A stretch of DNA of 64,000 bases, taken from positions 1,860,001 through 1,924,000 of the forward strand of contig JABELC010000006.1 of the NCBI GenBank assembly GCA_028455995.1. Reading direction: 5' to 3'. This document shows positions 22,333-33,390 of this stretch, in pieces. Every line of letters begins with the position of its first letter. Position 1 is the stretch's first letter. Source of the stretch: Scleromitrula shiraiana. Taxonomy: Eukaryota; Ascomycota; Leotiomycetes; Helotiales; Sclerotiniaceae. A program made the translations under genes and the position numbers. Below the pieces are notes generated by a model, which saw nothing but the letters and a program-made list of their open reading frames with translations, was not told the DNA's origin and ran no database searches.

Positions 22333-24112
22333 ATATTAGCCAGCGCCAGTGGGACTTGGGGTTCGGAGATGGGTTGCGTAATCTGCTTATTGGGTTGTAT
22401 GGATGGATGGTTTGGAGTTTCTTGTGTATCATTGAGAAGTGAGAGTTGGTGGGTGATGGCTGGATCCCGAGTGGTTTGGAGTTTCTGAGTAAGATACGTG
22501 AGTTAGGTGTTGTATATGGGTAGTGGCTTTGTTTTAGATGGACTCGAGTGACAACTCTTTAAGCTTGGCTATGCGGATCGTCAGGTATTTGAGCTATAGT
22601 ATTTGATATCTATATACTTCACTCAGTCAAGACTGAGGGTTATTGAGAACGAATTTGGAAATCGTCCACAATGTTTAACAGTCAATATTATTAGATATCG
22701 AACGACTTCAATACAAAGTGTTTTAGGCTATGCTACGTAGGTCCGGGTTTATGCCAAGGTGTCACAACTTCATTCCAATATAGCTATCCCGCGGACACCA
22801 ATTACAAACCGCCACAATCAATACACAATCTCACCTATCATGACTCATAGTATTATACTTAAGTGTAAAGAGAAATAAATTCAGGCTTTGCTACTGACTG
22901 AAGGAAAATTTTAGTACGTTGAGTGCCCTGACAAGCCCTGAAATGGTTTACACCACAGCGATGGTGATTAAATTGAGGCTCTTATTTCTTAAATTTCTGT
23001 AATGTGACGTTGGGGATATGTTGAGGCTGATTACTAGTGAGGGAATCATACCATTGTCTAACGGAAATCCGACTTGCTTATATCTTTGTAGCAAAATTCC
23101 TCATTTTCGATGACTCAAGCAAAGTTTTGTGTTTCTCCTGAGATCGGTCATATAGCACCGATAATATAGCACACTTTTAATGATTGCAGCTTGGAACTAT
23201 TCAATCGAAGACGATGTATTCCTTCTGCTTCAGACATTGGATGCGACAGGATGTTTTATGGTAGATGGCCACGTGTTTGGAATCTCATCACTCGTTGAGT
23301 AAGAAGATCAAATCTACAGAGTCAAAATTTTGGAACCGTTGATTATTAGTGGTATGGTTTCCATATGGAATGGTAGAATTGGAGCACAACTGATGAAGAA
23401 TATTCCTAACTGCGGGGTGGAATATAACAGCGCAGGAATTTCGAACTTCTAGGATACTACTTGATATCCAAAGGTTTGTTCAAATATTTACAAGGAAATT
23501 TGCAACTATGCTTAGATATACTTCTACAATATCAGATTGCGAACTCTTCTCAAGCAAGATCTTGTTAGTACAAAACTTTACCGTCTGATGGGTCACTTCA
23601 TATTTAATCTTTGTGATGCTAGCAAGCCTCTCCAAGATCTATACAAAGCTCCATGAATCCTTCCAGTGTAGCCGACATGAAGACCATAGTTACTATAGTC
23701 ACTGCCATATTTTACACACTCAAAGATGCAAATATTATGATCCTGAACTCAGAATCTATAGAGTGGGTTGGTTGAGAAATCAAGCAGAGGTGAAACCACC
23801 TATGCTCAATTGGAACAGTGAATGAGCATTTGATGTGGAACAAAACTTTTGGTTTCTATCATGGGGATTTTCAGAATTTATTCAGAGTCATTTGATAAAG
23901 TCTAGTGATCGTAAAACCCAAATTTCGGTCGGAGGATGGTGAATTTGGCCATACACCTGGTGATGAATGCGGCGGTACTTTTGATAGGGACGTAAACCTA
24001 TCGGCGTTGAACTCGTACAGTACAGTAAGAAGATCTAACAAACCACATATACAACAACATTCGGCTGCCCCTCTAATATAAAAATATTTATCAACAAGCC
24101 CATCCATTTCAT

Positions 24113-24143
<31 letters not shown>

Positions 24144-24148
24144 AATAA
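24113..24148. repeat. (AAC)n microsatellite
   Basis: An uninterrupted run of CAA/AAC units passes into AATAATAATT. It lies in the gene-poor stretch upstream of the GH5 gene. Confidence 0.85.
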
Positions 24149-25091
24149 TTTAAGATTGAGAAAATCGACTATGAGCGATGCGACAATGATAAGACTTATT
24201 ATTCGAAAAAACGTAGCTACCAATGCTAAAAACACCCTTAACCCCACTAAATATTTTTGTAGAACTAGCGTCTGCTCACCAGATGAGAAGTCTGAAACAG
24301 GAACACAATCGAATATATCTTTTTCGAGATTCCAGAGACACCCTTCGTGTACTCCATTCAAAGACTTCTCTGTTAATTTCTTGTGATTGTTAATAACCCA
24401 CCGTATGTGTGTTTATATGTCTGTCCTCGCACAGGTTGTATGAAATCCAATTCATAGGTATGGGTATGGGTATGGGTATAAGCATGGTTATGAGAAATAT
24501 CTTTGCGAATTTCGGATATATTTGATCTTATTTGTATTCTAGGAATACACTTATTTCTATCGGCAGTATTTCCTATTTTTATGTTGATCAAAATCTTATT
24601 TGCTCTTTTATAGGGCTTCCCGTCGCTCAATCATTGCTATCCATTTCACTCACATAATCTCTAATGCAGCCTTCGCGGATAGCTTCCTTCGTCTTGAAGA
24701 CGGGATATTACAATATCCCGAGGTCTGTTCTTATAAGAATTCTGCAGTGTTACCGAGTGTCAATTATCTTGAGGCTCCGTTTTTCCCCTGACAAGGTAGC
24801 AAGCACTCGTTTCAAAAAATGTATGGTATAGAAACATTCGCCTTGTCGCATTCATTATCCTCCAATTTCACGTATCGAGATTGGGATGCAAACAAAGCCC
24901 ATTTAACCCCTTCCACCAACACTGCCCCGATCCTAAGCTTAATTCCTGAACGAGAGGAATTCAAAGACGGGCCTTTCCCATGTTACCTTGATCGGCTAAA
25001 TCTGGGCGGATGATCGCGAGGAAACATATTTTCTAAGTTTTAAGGGGTAGTTCTCCGGAAAGATGGTAATTACATCCTTCATGTGATTGTC

Positions 25092-25098
25092 TATAAAA
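25092..25098 (+). promoter_or_regulatory. TATA box of the GH5 gene
   Basis: TATAAAA about 150 bp upstream of the GH5 ATG, followed by a pyrimidine-rich leader (CTCATTCATTATATTTTTCT) ending AATACTTTCATAATG. The position fits a fungal core promoter. Confidence 0.5.
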
Positions 25099-25249
25099 TG
25101 CATTTTCCCCTCCGATTCACTCAGGTTTCCACCGTCCACCCGAGTCATCTGCTACACTTACATTCATTTTGAAGGCTCACTGAGCCTTCTTTTACTATTT
25201 CTCTACACTCATTCATTATATTTTTCTTTCTTGATCAAATACTTTCATA

Positions 25250-26587
25250 ATGCACGTTTCAACGTTTCTCACTGCCTTCCTGGCTAGCACAGCTAGTGCT
25301 TGGATGCCTGGTGCGGACAAAGATATCCGTACTGATGAAGGTGTCTCTCTCTTTGATCCTACTGCAAAACATCCCACTGCCCGTCGTTGGACACCTGCTT
25401 CCGGTAAGATTCGTGGAGTAAACCTCGGATCTCTTTTCGTTTTTGAGCCATGGATTGCAGAATCTGCTTGGTCTGCCATGGGATGTGGTTCATATAAATC
25501 CGAGTTTGACTGTGTGTCTGGGCTTGGACAAGCTAAAGCAAACACAGCTTTCCAGAATCATTGGAAAACATGGATCACTGCTACCGATATCTCGCAAATG
25601 GCAAGCTATGGTATCAATACCATTCGTATTCCTGTGGGATATTGGATGATGGAAAGCTTGGTATACGCGGATAGTGAACATTTCCCTCAAGGAGGATTTC
25701 CCTATCTCGAGAGGATCTGCAATGCTGCAGCCAATGCTGGGATGTACATTATCATTGACATGCATGGTGCTCCGGGTGCACAAGTTGCCTCTAATCCAGA
25801 TACTGGACAATATGCACCTTCACCCGGCTTTTACGTCGATTACCAGTACGCTCGAGGCGAGAAATTTCTTTCATGGCTGACTACCAATATTCATAACAAC
25901 ACGGCTTTCCGCAATGTCGGTATGATTGGTATTATCAATGAACCCGTTCAGAGCACGACAACTGCTGCCTCTATGATATCGAGCTTTTACCCCGCAGCAT
26001 ACAAGGCGATTCGTGCTGCGGAAGCTTCTCTACACATCACAGCAAACAACTATTTACATGTCGAAGCTATGAGTGAGGCATGGGGAAGTGGCAATCCAAA
26101 TGCCGGGCTTACCAACGGTGTTTCTTTAGCTTGTAAGATATCTTTCATTTCATTTCACCCCCAGCCCTTCCTCGTATAGAACCACAAACTAACTCTCCCT
26201 TTCTATATTAAAGTCGACAATCACCGCTATCTCAAATGGGACCCCAGCGTCGCTGTCTCACAAACTGCCTATCTCCGGTCCTCTTGTACCTACAACCCCG
26301 TTTCAAGCACGGGCGGCCCTACCATTGTTGGAGAATTCTCCCTCTCGCCTCCAGATAACGTAGAAAATACAGCTGCTTGGTCCACATCCACACAAGCCGC
26401 ATTCTACAAACGATGGTTTCAAGCTCAAGTAATGGGATATGAGCATTTGGCACTGGGATGGATATTCTGGACTTGGAAAAGTCAGCTGGGTGATTATAGA
26501 TGGAGTTACCAGGATGCGGTGGCTGCGGGTGTTATTCCAAAGGATTTAGATACTATTGCTGGTAGTGGAGCTTGTAATGGCTTTTAG
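25250..26587 (+). CDS. Secreted GH5 exo-1,3-beta-glucanase-like hydrolase
   Basis: Two exons (25250-26132 and 26214-26587, intron 81 nt) encode 418 aa. The first 17 residues (MHVSTFLTAFLASTASA) form a signal peptide, so the enzyme is secreted. The GH5 barrel signatures are complete: RGVNLGSLFVFEPWIA near the start, NTIRIPVGYWMM, IIIDMHGAPG, the acid/base Glu231 in IINEPV, and the nucleophile Glu335 in VGEFSLSP. FWTWKSQLGDYRWSYQ closes the barrel. The layout matches fungal exo-1,3-beta-glucanases (EXG-type, subfamily 9 style), which release glucose from beta-1,3-glucan during wall remodelling or feeding. The exact subfamily is inferred. The gene appears intact, unlike its GH3 neighbour downstream. 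Confidence 0.9.
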
Positions 26588-27142
26588 GAGAGTTCACTAT
26601 AGATACACAGAGCATTGATATTCATCCTATATCATTTATCTGCTATTCACTACCCGTTGTTCGTATCTTGTAGTTTTTACTTAGTGAGAATGTTTATTTT
26701 GAGGAAACTATTTGCCTTTTCCTCCATTATTCTCTTTTGGTTCCAATGATCTATCCATTTGCCCAACAACTTAGAAATATAAGAAAATAATACAAAACAT
26801 TACAAATAAATCTTGAATTATTAGAATTTATCATGTACTACTTATTCAATGTCTACCTTGCACAATCGGATGCTACGTTTAAGTTACCACCATTATTTAC
26901 ATGAGATTGGACAATTAAAGGCCACATCCTGATGTTATTTACTGCCTGGATCACCAAATTAAGATTCAACGAAACAATCATTCAATAGCCTATGTAAACC
27001 ATTTTGAGATCCTACACATACAAAATCCTCTCTGTATTTCGGTAATCTACGTTAATCGGTCTGGCGTTGCAGTAGGATTAGGCCGAAGGAAGCGAAGGGA
27101 TATTTATAGATAAATGTTGCGATCCTACAAATTTTAGTCTAA
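26588..27142. other. Convergent intergenic region between GH5 and GH3
   Basis: A 3' flanking region shared by the plus-strand GH5 gene and the minus-strand GH3 pseudogene. The GH3 C-terminal half would be expected here on the minus strand, but I find no recognisable remnant of it. Confidence 0.4.
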
Positions 27143-28678
27143 TTACACAACGCGATTGAGAGGTGTGACTCCACGGTATTGGCTACCATTAACAACGTAA
27201 TCTCCGTACTTGGGTACACTAGCCAGATTCAGCAAGATATATTAGGAGTACATACGTTCATAAATCCGTATGCCATCGGTCCAATGACAGCAACCTTTGC
27301 TGTCTTTGAGAGTGGTAAGACTTTTTCTGAGTTCTCCAACAACACAATGGATTCAGCATCAATCTGTCAAGCAAGAGCGATATTTTCAGGAGTGTGGATG
27401 AGTGAAGCAGCCTTATTGGCTGGTGCTTCAAGGTAAGGATGCTCGAAAAGTCATTGCTGGAACTTTACTCGAAGCAGACGAGATACAGCGGTATCTACTA
27501 TCTTGATATCTAGCTTTCCAGATGCAACAAGATCTGGGATGTTTTGGAAACTATATGATCCACCGTCCATCTCAACGTCATTTCCAGCGGGAAGGGCTTA
27601 AATAAAGTGTATTAGTGAGAGCTCCATTGGATGAGAATATCGCACTCACAAAGTTGACAATTGTATCTTTATCAAGGGGTGTAGATTGACACATTTTGAA
27701 AGAATTGAAAAATCTATCAGTAGCACCTGCATCACTAGTGACCCGATATTTGTAGCCCCACTCATCTCTTAGAATCCCAGTGAGAATGTGGTAATTGGCG
27801 ATCAATGCGACGCCATCATATGAGTGATATGCGGACATGATAGAGAGCGCTTCTGCATCGACGATCATGCGCTTGTATGGAGGGAGATAGGTCGTTCGAA
27901 GTTCTCTTTCTCTGCCATGCACTGGTCCCGTATTCAAACCTTGCTCTGGGGTACCAAAGGCAGAGCAAAATGCTTGATCGTTGAACTGACGTTTCCATCC
28001 TGGAGACCTAGAAAAATGCCAGTAAGAATCCAGAATGGATATGCCGACACGTCACGTACCTTTGACATAAGCGTATCCAATTTCACCTGCAAGGTAGCCA
28101 TCTTCACCGAAGGTCTCTTCGACTCTACCGTATCTTAGTTGCCGAGCCAAGTCTCCCAATGGAGCAAAAAGCTGATTGACTCCAAGTGCTAGTGCTTCTT
28201 GAGCAATTGCTCCACCCATCTTCTCAATTAAGGCTGGGTTCCGAGAGCAAGCATATGCTATCGGGGAATCAAAGATGGTGGCATTGTCAATTCGAAAGCC
28301 ATGTGTGCCTTCGCTCTGGACTAAAGCAGGTATACCTAGTGCTGTGTTATGGATAAGGTAGTCTTGTGCTCGCTTAACTCCATATGCGATCAATTGCTGT
28401 GCTACAGAGTATCTAAAATAAACTTGCCCAGCTCGATTTGCCATGTTCCAAGCCAAACCAGTTGCATTGAATCTGCCATCTGTCATATTACGCCAATTGG
28501 ATATGTCACCTTGAATCAATTGAGCAGTTTCATCCTGGATTGTCATTCGAGATAGAAGATCTGCCACTCTATCATCCACACTGGCGTGAGGACTTTTGTA
28601 AAGAGGAGTAGTGCCATTGTTCGCAGCACAAGCTGTGCAGAGAAGTGAAGCCGTAGCAATGGCTGAAATGGCCCTCAT
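27143..28678 (-). pseudogene. GH3 beta-glucosidase pseudogene, truncated
   Basis: The start is sound: ATG at 28678, a signal peptide (MRAISAIATASLLCTACA), then GH3 barrel motifs (DDRVADLLSRMTIQDETAQL, ALVQSEGTHGF, RYGRVEETFGEDGYLAG). A normal intron lies at 28008-28059. Next comes STIKHFA, and then a 2-base insertion near 27970 breaks the frame. Later segments survive in shifted frames: YRVTSDAG, which includes the catalytic-type Asp; ALPAGNDVEMDGGS; VSRLLRVKFQ; and ESIVLLENSEKVLPL. Further defects are a one-base frame mismatch across the intron at about 27602-27652, stop TGA at 27451-27453, and stop TGA at 27367-27369 (IALA-stop-QIDAES, consistent with CGA to TGA). After VAVIGPMAYGFMN and YGDYVVNGSQYRGVTPLNR the homology ends, so most of the second GH3 domain is missing. 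It is non-functional as read; full GH3 enzymes are about 750-850 aa. Confidence 0.85.
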
Positions 28679-29455
28679 CTTGAAAGTGAAAAGAACTTGT
28701 GTTTATAATCCGCGTGGTAAACATAATTTTACGGGGTCCCGCGTTGCTTTTATTGCCACTATTTCTCGGTGCTGACCTTCCTGCATCATTTTGAGTCGTG
28801 CATATTTAGTCCCTTCATTCGTTGCTCTCATTCACCGGATAAAAAGGTAGGATCTGACAAGCTCCAAAAAGATCTATACAGAACTTAATCTCGCGTGTTG
28901 ATTAAACCAGTTGAGATAAAAGTTAGATCTGGGATGAACGATGTTCCCCTGCACATGGAATATCTTGGTACCGACCTGCAGCCTTGAGTGCTGTGTTGTA
29001 GCTCGTGATACGTGGGGATGTACCTGTCAAGTAACGCTCGTATTCTTGGAGAGTGGAACAGTTCCCGATATTCCTGAAAGTTCACTTGTGGAAGCTGATC
29101 ATTATGCAGCAATGATGCAGTGGAAGAGACTCCGGAATAATATTCGTGCGACAATTGTTTTGGTCTCCGCAATTTTTAGCGGAGATGCAATGGAGGGGCG
29201 GATAAACTCGCTACCCCCCACCAAATCACCCTATCGGAAGGCTTGGCGAGTATTGCATTTAGGCAAAATACCATCTGATAAATTACTCAATGACGCTGGT
29301 GATAGGTATAACAGCTGTGATAGCTATTGATAGCTTTTTATTTATGCTCAATTATTTCAGAGCCTTTGAAAATTGTTTAAACTCTTGATCGTAGATAATT
29401 TTACGAGATACACATACGCTGACAACAGCTCTCAATTGACTGGTGATAATTCAAA
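28679..29455. other. Divergent promoter region between GH3 pseudogene and GH31
   Basis: This 777-bp region should have carried both divergent promoters. It contains an inverted-repeat site at 29164-29185 (listed separately). On the minus strand around 28950-29060 one frame reads CSTLQEYERYLTG...ITSYNTALKAAGRYQDIPCAG, which looks protein-like but has no start or end; it may be the remnant of another gene. Confidence 0.4.
29164..29185. promoter_or_regulatory. Inverted CGG-type site between GH3 and GH31
   Basis: TCTCCGC, eight A/T-rich bases, then GCGGAGA: 7-bp perfect arms about 270 bp upstream of the GH31 start and 490 bp upstream of the GH3 start. Symmetric CCG/CGG triplets at fixed spacing are the usual target form of Zn2Cys6 regulators, which control many fungal sugar-hydrolase genes. 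The regulatory role is inferred. Confidence 0.45.
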
Positions 29456-31912
29456 ATGAAATTCAGAGATGGAATGTGGTTGCCGGCGGCGGATAAACGC
29501 CTAGAATACGCGGAAGAAGTTTATGCGATTACTGAGCGTGAAGATGGCAAAGCACTAAGTCTGTTGTGTCCGACAAGAAAAATCTTTTCCAGATCTGATT
29601 CCTTGAATCTGAGTACCTTGACGTTGGTAGGTTTTATCTTTATCTTTATCTTTGGCAGCGTCAGTTGCTGATCTGATCTCTGAATAGGACCTGGAAGGTC
29701 CAATTGACGGAGTGATCTCTATAGAAACAACACATTTCCTGGGTTCACAAAACCCAGGGCCTCACTATGACTTGTTCCCGGCAGGAAAGCCTGAAGCCAA
29801 CCACGTGGAGATCACAAAATCTGAGAAATCGACAACCCTCACTTCCGGATCATTGTCTGCAACGGTGAAAACTGGCAACCGCGATTTTGAAATTAAATTC
29901 CATGCCACCGATGGCTCCAAAGAACTTACATCATTGTTGAATCGAAGTGTTGGGTTGGCCTATAGCCCAGCAACAAGCAGTCCAATGAATATTGCGGACA
30001 TGAGAGATTTTGAACATTACATCTTCACCCAATCAACACTTTCAGTTGGAGAATCAGTGTTCGGTTTAGGGGAGAGATTTGGAGCTTTCAACAAAGTCGG
30101 TCAATCTGTTCAATTATGGAATGCCGATGGAGGTACTTCTAGTGATCAAGCATACAAAAATGTACCATTTTGGATGAGCTCTCGAGGGTATGGTGTATTC
30201 ATCGACACACCAGACAAAGTCGACTTGGAAATTGGAAGTGAAAGATGTTGCAGAGTTCAAACAAGCGTGGAAGGACAGAGGCTGAAATGGAAAGCAAACA
30301 TTTTTTACAGGAAACTCTAATACTAACTATCCTTTTAGGTATATCATTTACGGTCCGACACCAAAAGAAGTATTGACAAAATATTCCATTCTAACTGGGA
30401 AGCCAGGAAAGGTACCCAGTTGGAGTTTTGGTCTCTGGTTGAGCACCAGTTTCACCACAAACTATGATGAAAAGACAGTGAATTCGTTCCTTGATGGAAT
30501 GCATGCGCGGGATATTCCAGTTGAAGTGTTCCACTTTGATTGTTTCTGGATGAAAGCATTTCATTGGTGTGATTTTGAATTTGATTCCGAAATGTTTCCT
30601 GATCCAAAGGCTCAGATTTCTCGGTTGAAGGAGTCCGGTAAGTCCAAAATCCTGCTAGTCCAGATTGTTCTAACAGGAAACAGGGCTTGTAAAGAAGGTT
30701 TGCGTCTGGGTGAATCCATACCTCGGTCAAGCATCTCCAGTCTTCAAATATGCTGCGAGTAAGGGCTACTTACTTAAACGTAAAAATGGAGATATTTTCC
30801 AATGGGATCTCTGGCAGACTGGTATGGGTATAATCGATTTCACTAACCCTGAGGCCACTGAATGGTATGTGGGTTGTCTAAAGAGTCTGTTCGATAAAGG
30901 GATCGACTCGATCAAAACAGACTTTGGTGAGCGCATACCTTCCAAGGATGTTCAGTGGTGCGATTCTTCTCTTGACCCAAGAAAGATGCATAACTACTAC
31001 GCATTCTTGTACAACAAAATCGTCTACGAAGCATTACAAGACCGTTATGGAAAGAACGAAGCCGTTCTCTTTGCGCGCACTGCAACCGCTGGAACACAAC
31101 GTTTTCCATTACAATGGGGTGGTGACTGCGAATCAACTCCAGAGGCAATGGCTGAGTCCGTTCGAGGAGGATTGTCTTTGGGCCTCTGCGGCTATGCTTT
31201 CTGGTCTGTAGATATCGGTGGGTTCGAAGGATACCCTCCACCTTGGATCTACAAGCGCTGGGTTGCATTTGGTCTTCTATGTTCTCACAGTAGACTACAC
31301 GGGAGCAATTCATTCCGAGTACCTTGGACTGTGGATGATGATGACAAAACGGATCAAGGCTGCTCAAAAATTCTCTCAAAGTGGACTGCACTCAAAGCAA
31401 GATTGATGCCATATATCTTCTCGCAGGCTCAAGATTCTGTTGAGCAGGGTGTTCCCCTCTCACTTCGAGCCATGTGCTTAGAATTCCCCGATGATCCTAC
31501 ATCATGGTACCTGGATCGACAATTCATGTTTGGTGATAGTCTTCTCGTAGCTCCAATATTTAAAGAGTCTGGAGATGTCGAGTTCTATCTACCAAAGGGC
31601 CGGTGGACAAACTTCTTCACCAATGAGGTGAAAACTGGACCTGGCTGGTTCAAAGAGAACCATGCTTTCGATACTTTACCCTTGTATGTTCGCGAGAATA
31701 CAGTCCTTGTTCTTGGAAAGTCAGGTCAGACCAAGACTGTGTACGATTATTCTCAAGATGTTGAAGTTTACTTATACAACACAACCAAGGGTGCACAAGC
31801 TAGGTTGGTGGATTCGGATGGAACAGACCTCGGCTTTTTGACTGTTGGCGATGATGGAGATTTGAGCGAACAAAAACTTCTGAGCGGGTCATGGCACTCG
31901 AAAAAGATCTAG
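29456..31912 (+). CDS. GH31 alpha-xylosidase-like enzyme with a damaged splice donor
   Basis: Four exons (29456-29626, 29688-30289, 30339-30637, 30684-31912) give 766 aa, the usual length of YicI-type GH31 alpha-xylosidases. It opens MKFRDGMWLPAADKRLEYAE, has no signal peptide (so probably intracellular), and carries the GH31 catalytic Asp437 in KTDFGE, the acid/base Asp505 in WGGDCEST, and VFHFDCFWMKAFHWCDFEFD. The family removes alpha-linked xylose from xyloglucan oligosaccharides. Oddity: intron 2 (30290-30338, 49 nt, with TACTAAC branch point and TTTTAG end) begins GAAAGC where GTAAGC is expected. If it is not spliced, translation stops within the intron at TAA 30318-30320, after RLKWKANIFYRKL, before the active site. 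Introns 1 and 3 are normal. It may therefore be an early pseudogene next to the broken GH3 gene; the substrate is inferred from the family. Confidence 0.8.
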
Positions 31913-32396
31913 GGTAGGACTTGAGATTGTTAACCCCCGAGGTAAATCAAAATTGAAGTCCCTAATGAAGCAAGCATAACTGTGTCGTTGTGCTACTTCG
32001 GTTGCCAACCTTGAATTGATCGACCGTTACAGATCAATTTATCGGTCAGTAGATAATCTTTGATCCATTTAGAGATCCACACTATAAATGCACAGGCGTG
32101 GCGCAAAGTGAAGGCTTATTCAGTCTAGATTTCTGGTAGGGATACAGAAATGGAGAATTTTCCACATAAATGATACATCCGAAATTGATTCAGGACCTTG
32201 CTTGAACAACAAATTAATGATAAGATTGATCGTATTGGTACAGTATTGCACGATTTGTATAGTGTCGCAAGTACATAATGAGATAACGCACCGGACCGGT
32301 AGTGTATATTGATCCTGTGGGTCGCAAAGCTTTTTTTGAAAGTCTGAGGATGGAAAAATCCATAATGTGGTTTTCGGAACAATAATTTTTACAGTA
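31913..32396. other. 3' flank of GH31
   Basis: Normal-composition DNA running up to the foldback element. The ORFs on the minus strand at 32125-32465 run across the element boundary and are not genes. Confidence 0.4.
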
Positions 32397-33390
32397 CTCG
32401 GTCAAATTAAAATTGAAGCACGCGCAAAATAAGCGAATCGCCTCAAAATCGACGATTTTGTACAAAACACCTCTTATGTCGATGGAAATAAATCGATCAA
32501 TTATTTATAGAATTCTTTAAGATATTAAGTATGAATTATTTTTATATTAAAGTATTTACTATTAAAATTTAAAAATTAAATAATGATTTTAAAATTTATA
32601 ATATTCAATTAAATATAAAGTAAAAATCATATAAAAATATTATAATTTTAATTTGATTTAAATTAAATAAATTACTATATTAAGAAATAATGAAAATATA
32701 TATGAATATATATTAAAAAAAGACTTTTATTTAATATAAATATTATATATTAAAATTCAATATAATATTTTTAAAAAATCGAAGTTATAAAAGTATTTTT
32801 AATTTTTTAAAATCTTTAAAAATCTTAATAATTTATTTAAATCAAAATTATATTAAATAATATTTTAATATAGTAATTATAACTTGAAGGATATAAATTA
32901 TTATATATAAAAATTTAAAGTAATTTTGATGATTTTTAAAAGTCGAAGTTATAGTGATGCTTGATGTTTGTAAATATTATTTATATTCTTTTTAACTTTA
33001 TTATATTATATTTTTTATATACTTTTAATCATTTATATAATATTTATATCAAATAAAAGTTTTTTTTTCTATATATTTATATATATCTTCATTATTTTTT
33101 AATATAGTAATTTATTTGATTTAAATTAAATTAAAATTATAATATTTTTATATTAATATAATTTCTATTTTATATTTAATTAAAAATTATAAATTTTAAA
33201 ATTATTATTTAATCTTTAAATATTAATAATAAATATTTTAATATAAAAGTAATTTATATTTAATATTTTAAAGAATTTTATAGATAATTAATCGATTTAT
33301 TTACATCAACGCAAGAGGTGTTTTGTATAAAATCGACGATTTTGAGGGTTTTCAGCAATTGACGCATGCTTCAATTTTAATTTAACCGAG
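32397..33390. mobile_element. Foldback (MITE-like) element, copy C, long form
   Basis: It starts CTCGGTCAAATTAAAATTG and ends TTTAACCGAG, 994 bp, flanked by TA (32395-32396 and 33391-33392). It is one long imperfect hairpin without an ORF and sits alone in gene-bearing DNA between GH31 and the MFS permease, so it marks a clean insertion. The left sub-terminal block is the AAATAAGCGAATCGCCTC variant, while the right one matches the AACCCTC variant, so the two ends differ. Relative to copies A and B2 it has AACTTGAA at 32881-32888, where they read TATGAGG. Confidence 0.8.

Larger units (their letters stand above)
21093..25249. other. 4.1-kb gene-poor region
   Basis: Normal base composition but no convincing gene. 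The best small ORF is 22033-22293 on the minus strand (86 aa from a true ATG, with a hydrophobic middle RIIEFLAVVGSGMWFGMVW); I do not recognise it and give it little weight. A 19-bp perfect palindrome sits at 22314-22332 and an (AAC)n microsatellite at about 24113-24148. Near 24460-24480 there are short GTATGG tandem units. The last 300 bp should be the GH5 promoter. Confidence 0.45.
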
